The translations under genes and the position numbers were made by a program. This document shows, in pieces, positions 62,654-64,000 of a DNA stretch of 64,000 nt (position 1 is the first letter of the stretch; each line of letters starts with the position of its first letter). Source of the DNA: Paraliobacillus zengyii (GTDB lineage Bacteria; Bacillota; Bacilli; Bacillales; Amphibacillaceae); NCBI RefSeq assembly GCF_003268595.1, contig NZ_CP029797.1, forward strand, positions 2,749,501 through 2,813,500, in the 5' to 3' direction. The notes under the pieces are model-generated. The model was not told where the DNA came from. It searched no databases and saw nothing but the letters and a program-made list of their open reading frames with translations.

Positions 62654-64000
62654 TTATGGTAAATATGGTGATGGATTAATTGCGCCATGATAACTCCATC
62701 CGCCATTGTGTACTTCAAAATGTAAATGACTTCCAAATGAGTTACCTGTATTACCCATTCCACCAATTGTTTGCCCTTGGGATACACTTTGCTCAAGCGA
62801 TACCGCTCTACTATTTAAGTGTGCATATACAGTAGTTAGATTTAAGTCTGGATGATAGATATAAATTACATTACCATAACTTGAAGAATAGTTAGATCTG
62901 GTAACAACACCTGATGCTGCTGCTTTAATTGTTGTACCGACACTATTCGCAATGTCTAAACCATAATGCATGCCACCGCCATTAAAGCTACGATAGCCAT
63001 AAGGAGAAGTGAGTGTTCCAGATGCTGGCATCACAAATGCAGCATTACTAGTAGATGGAGCTGGCTGTGATGCAGCTGGAGTAGAGCTTTCACCACTACT
63101 TGAGTCGCTATTATTTTCTGCTGCCGCCGCAGCTTCTTCTTTTGCTTTCTCTTCAGCTAATTGTTCTAATTCTTGTTTTTTTGATTCTGCTTCTTTCATT
63201 GCGTTAGCAATAATAGAGGCTTGATCATTTAATGTTTGCTGTTGTTCTGCTAACGTCATTGTGTATTCTTCTAATTCGCTATGCTGATCCTCTAAGTTCA
63301 CCATTAACGTTTCTTTTTCCGCCACTTGACTATCTAGTGTCGCTTGAATAGATTCAAGATCTTGCTTTTGGACAACTAAATTCGCTCGTTTATCTTCTAA
63401 GCTAGCTTTATCATCTTCTAATTGTGTCTTCTTATCTTCAACTGCTACTTTTTTGGTTTTCATATCTTCTTTATCAGCTTGATGTGCTTCCATGATACTT
63501 TGATCTTGATCCATGATTTTCGTTACAGCTGTTGCACGATTTAGAAAATCACCAAAGTTTTGTGCACCCATCAGTACTTGCAAATAACTGATATCTCCAC
63601 CATTTTGTTGAATAGCACGCAATCTATTTTTCAATAACTCTTCGCGCTCAGCAATTCGTTCTTCTAAGACTACTATTTCTTCTTCTAAGACTACTATCTC
63701 TTCTTCTGTTTCTTCTATTTCTGTTTCTGTTGAACTAATCTCTTGATTAGTAGTTGATATTTCACTTTCTTTGTTTGCTAACTTCGTTTGCGTTGCTTGT
63801 AAATCAGCATTAATCGTTTCTATCTCACTTGTAACTTCACTCTGTTCAGCTTCATTTTCAGCAATTTTCTCTTCTGTTTCTTCCGTTTCACTTGTAACAT
63901 TGCCAGACTCTTCATTTATAGTGCTCTTTTCACTTTCTAGATCATTCAATTTCTCATCCAAACTAGAGATGTCTTCTGCAGTTACTGGTGATATCGTAAA
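62654..64000 (-). CDS. EnvC-like M23 peptidoglycan endopeptidase, 5' end cut off
   Basis: The C-terminal 449 codons of a secreted wall hydrolase. The first residues at the window edge (FTISPVTAEDISS) look like the end of a signal peptide. A long coiled coil of Glu/Thr/Ser/Gln-rich heptads runs to about 290 residues in, then an Ala/Ser-rich linker, and a C-terminal LytM/M23 domain with HYGLDIANSVGTTI, TTVYAHLNSRAVSL and zinc motif HLHFEVHNGG. Such proteins are usually activated by FtsEX, whose genes would lie just outside the window if the Bacillus order holds. It lies upstream of ctpB. Confidence 0.93.
   Translation of the reverse strand, partial: FTISPVTAEDISSLDEKLNDLESEKSTINEESGNVTSETEETEEKIAENEAEQSEVTSEIETINADLQATQTKLANKESEISTTNQEISSTETEIEETEEEIVVLEEEIVVLEERIAEREELLKNRLRAIQQNGGDISYLQVLMGAQNFGDFLNRATAVTKIMDQDQSIMEAHQADKEDMKTKKVAVEDKKTQLEDDKASLEDKRANLVVQKQDLESIQATLDSQVAEKETLMVNLEDQHSELEEYTMTLAEQQQTLNDQASIIANAMKEAESKKQELEQLAEEKAKEEAAAAAENNSDSSSGESSTPAASQPAPSTSNAAFVMPASGTLTSPYGYRSFNGGGMHYGLDIANSVGTTIKAAASGVVTRSNYSSSYGNVIYIYHPDLNLTTVYAHLNSRAVSLEQSVSQGQTIGGMGNTGNSFGSHLHFEVHNGGWSYHGAINPSPYLP

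Overview
The window reads as chromosome of a low-G+C, endospore-forming Bacillaceae bacterium. The evidence is the AT-rich DNA, strong GGAGG ribosome sites, an sspO spore gene, bacillithiol genes (bshB2, yojF), the hprK-lgt-yvoD-ppaX-yvoF and nudix-rapZ-yvcK-whiA blocks, and Bacillus-type CggR, CtsR, LexA, Fur and cre sites. Gene content and dispersed palindromic repeats suggest the Oceanobacillus/Gracilibacillus/Virgibacillus side of the family, but the genus is a guess.

Layout. 1-1260: end of a Fur-controlled haem-uptake (isd) locus on the minus strand. 1400-3570: an accessory spot with a MerR-like remnant, a free-standing LAGLIDADG endonuclease, and the tmRNA gene ssrA split in its T-loop by a 282-nt group I intron, followed by smpB. 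3700-9200: acetyltransferase, rnr-est-secG and a lipase. 9240-13220: fruR-fruK and ptsH-ptsI, with no fruA between them. 13225-14330: gene-free, repeat-rich. 14380-22930: cggR-gap, pgk-tpiA-gpmI-eno and rpoN. 23000-28725: ldh, small proteins, sspO, a DUF1456 protein, an acyl-CoA dehydrogenase-family gene and a wrecked subtilase. 28890-35100: tRNA-Arg, clpP, crh, whiA, yvcK, rapZ, a nudix gene and trxB. 35215-43920: a TPR protein, glpD, the hprK block and a pabB-pabC fusion. 43921-44622: second repeat-rich gap. 44650-57740: yvlC/yvlD-like pair, bacillithiol genes, uvrBA, prfC, a SWIM-SNF2 helicase and a lipid kinase. 57740-58908: third repeat-rich gap. 58945-64000: small alarmone synthetase, minJ, ctpB and an M23 peptidase cut by the window end.

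Functionally the window gathers much of the carbon-control circuit of a Firmicute: EI, HPr, Crh, HPr kinase, CggR with the lower glycolytic genes, FruR/FruK, LDH, GlpD and YvcK. The most unusual items are the intron-split tmRNA beside a stand-alone homing endonuclease; a family of palindromic intergenic repeats whose stems differ in sequence between copies yet stay base-paired; a Fur-type promoter followed by its own terminator ahead of isdC; and a subtilase gene broken by deletion plus a small inversion.
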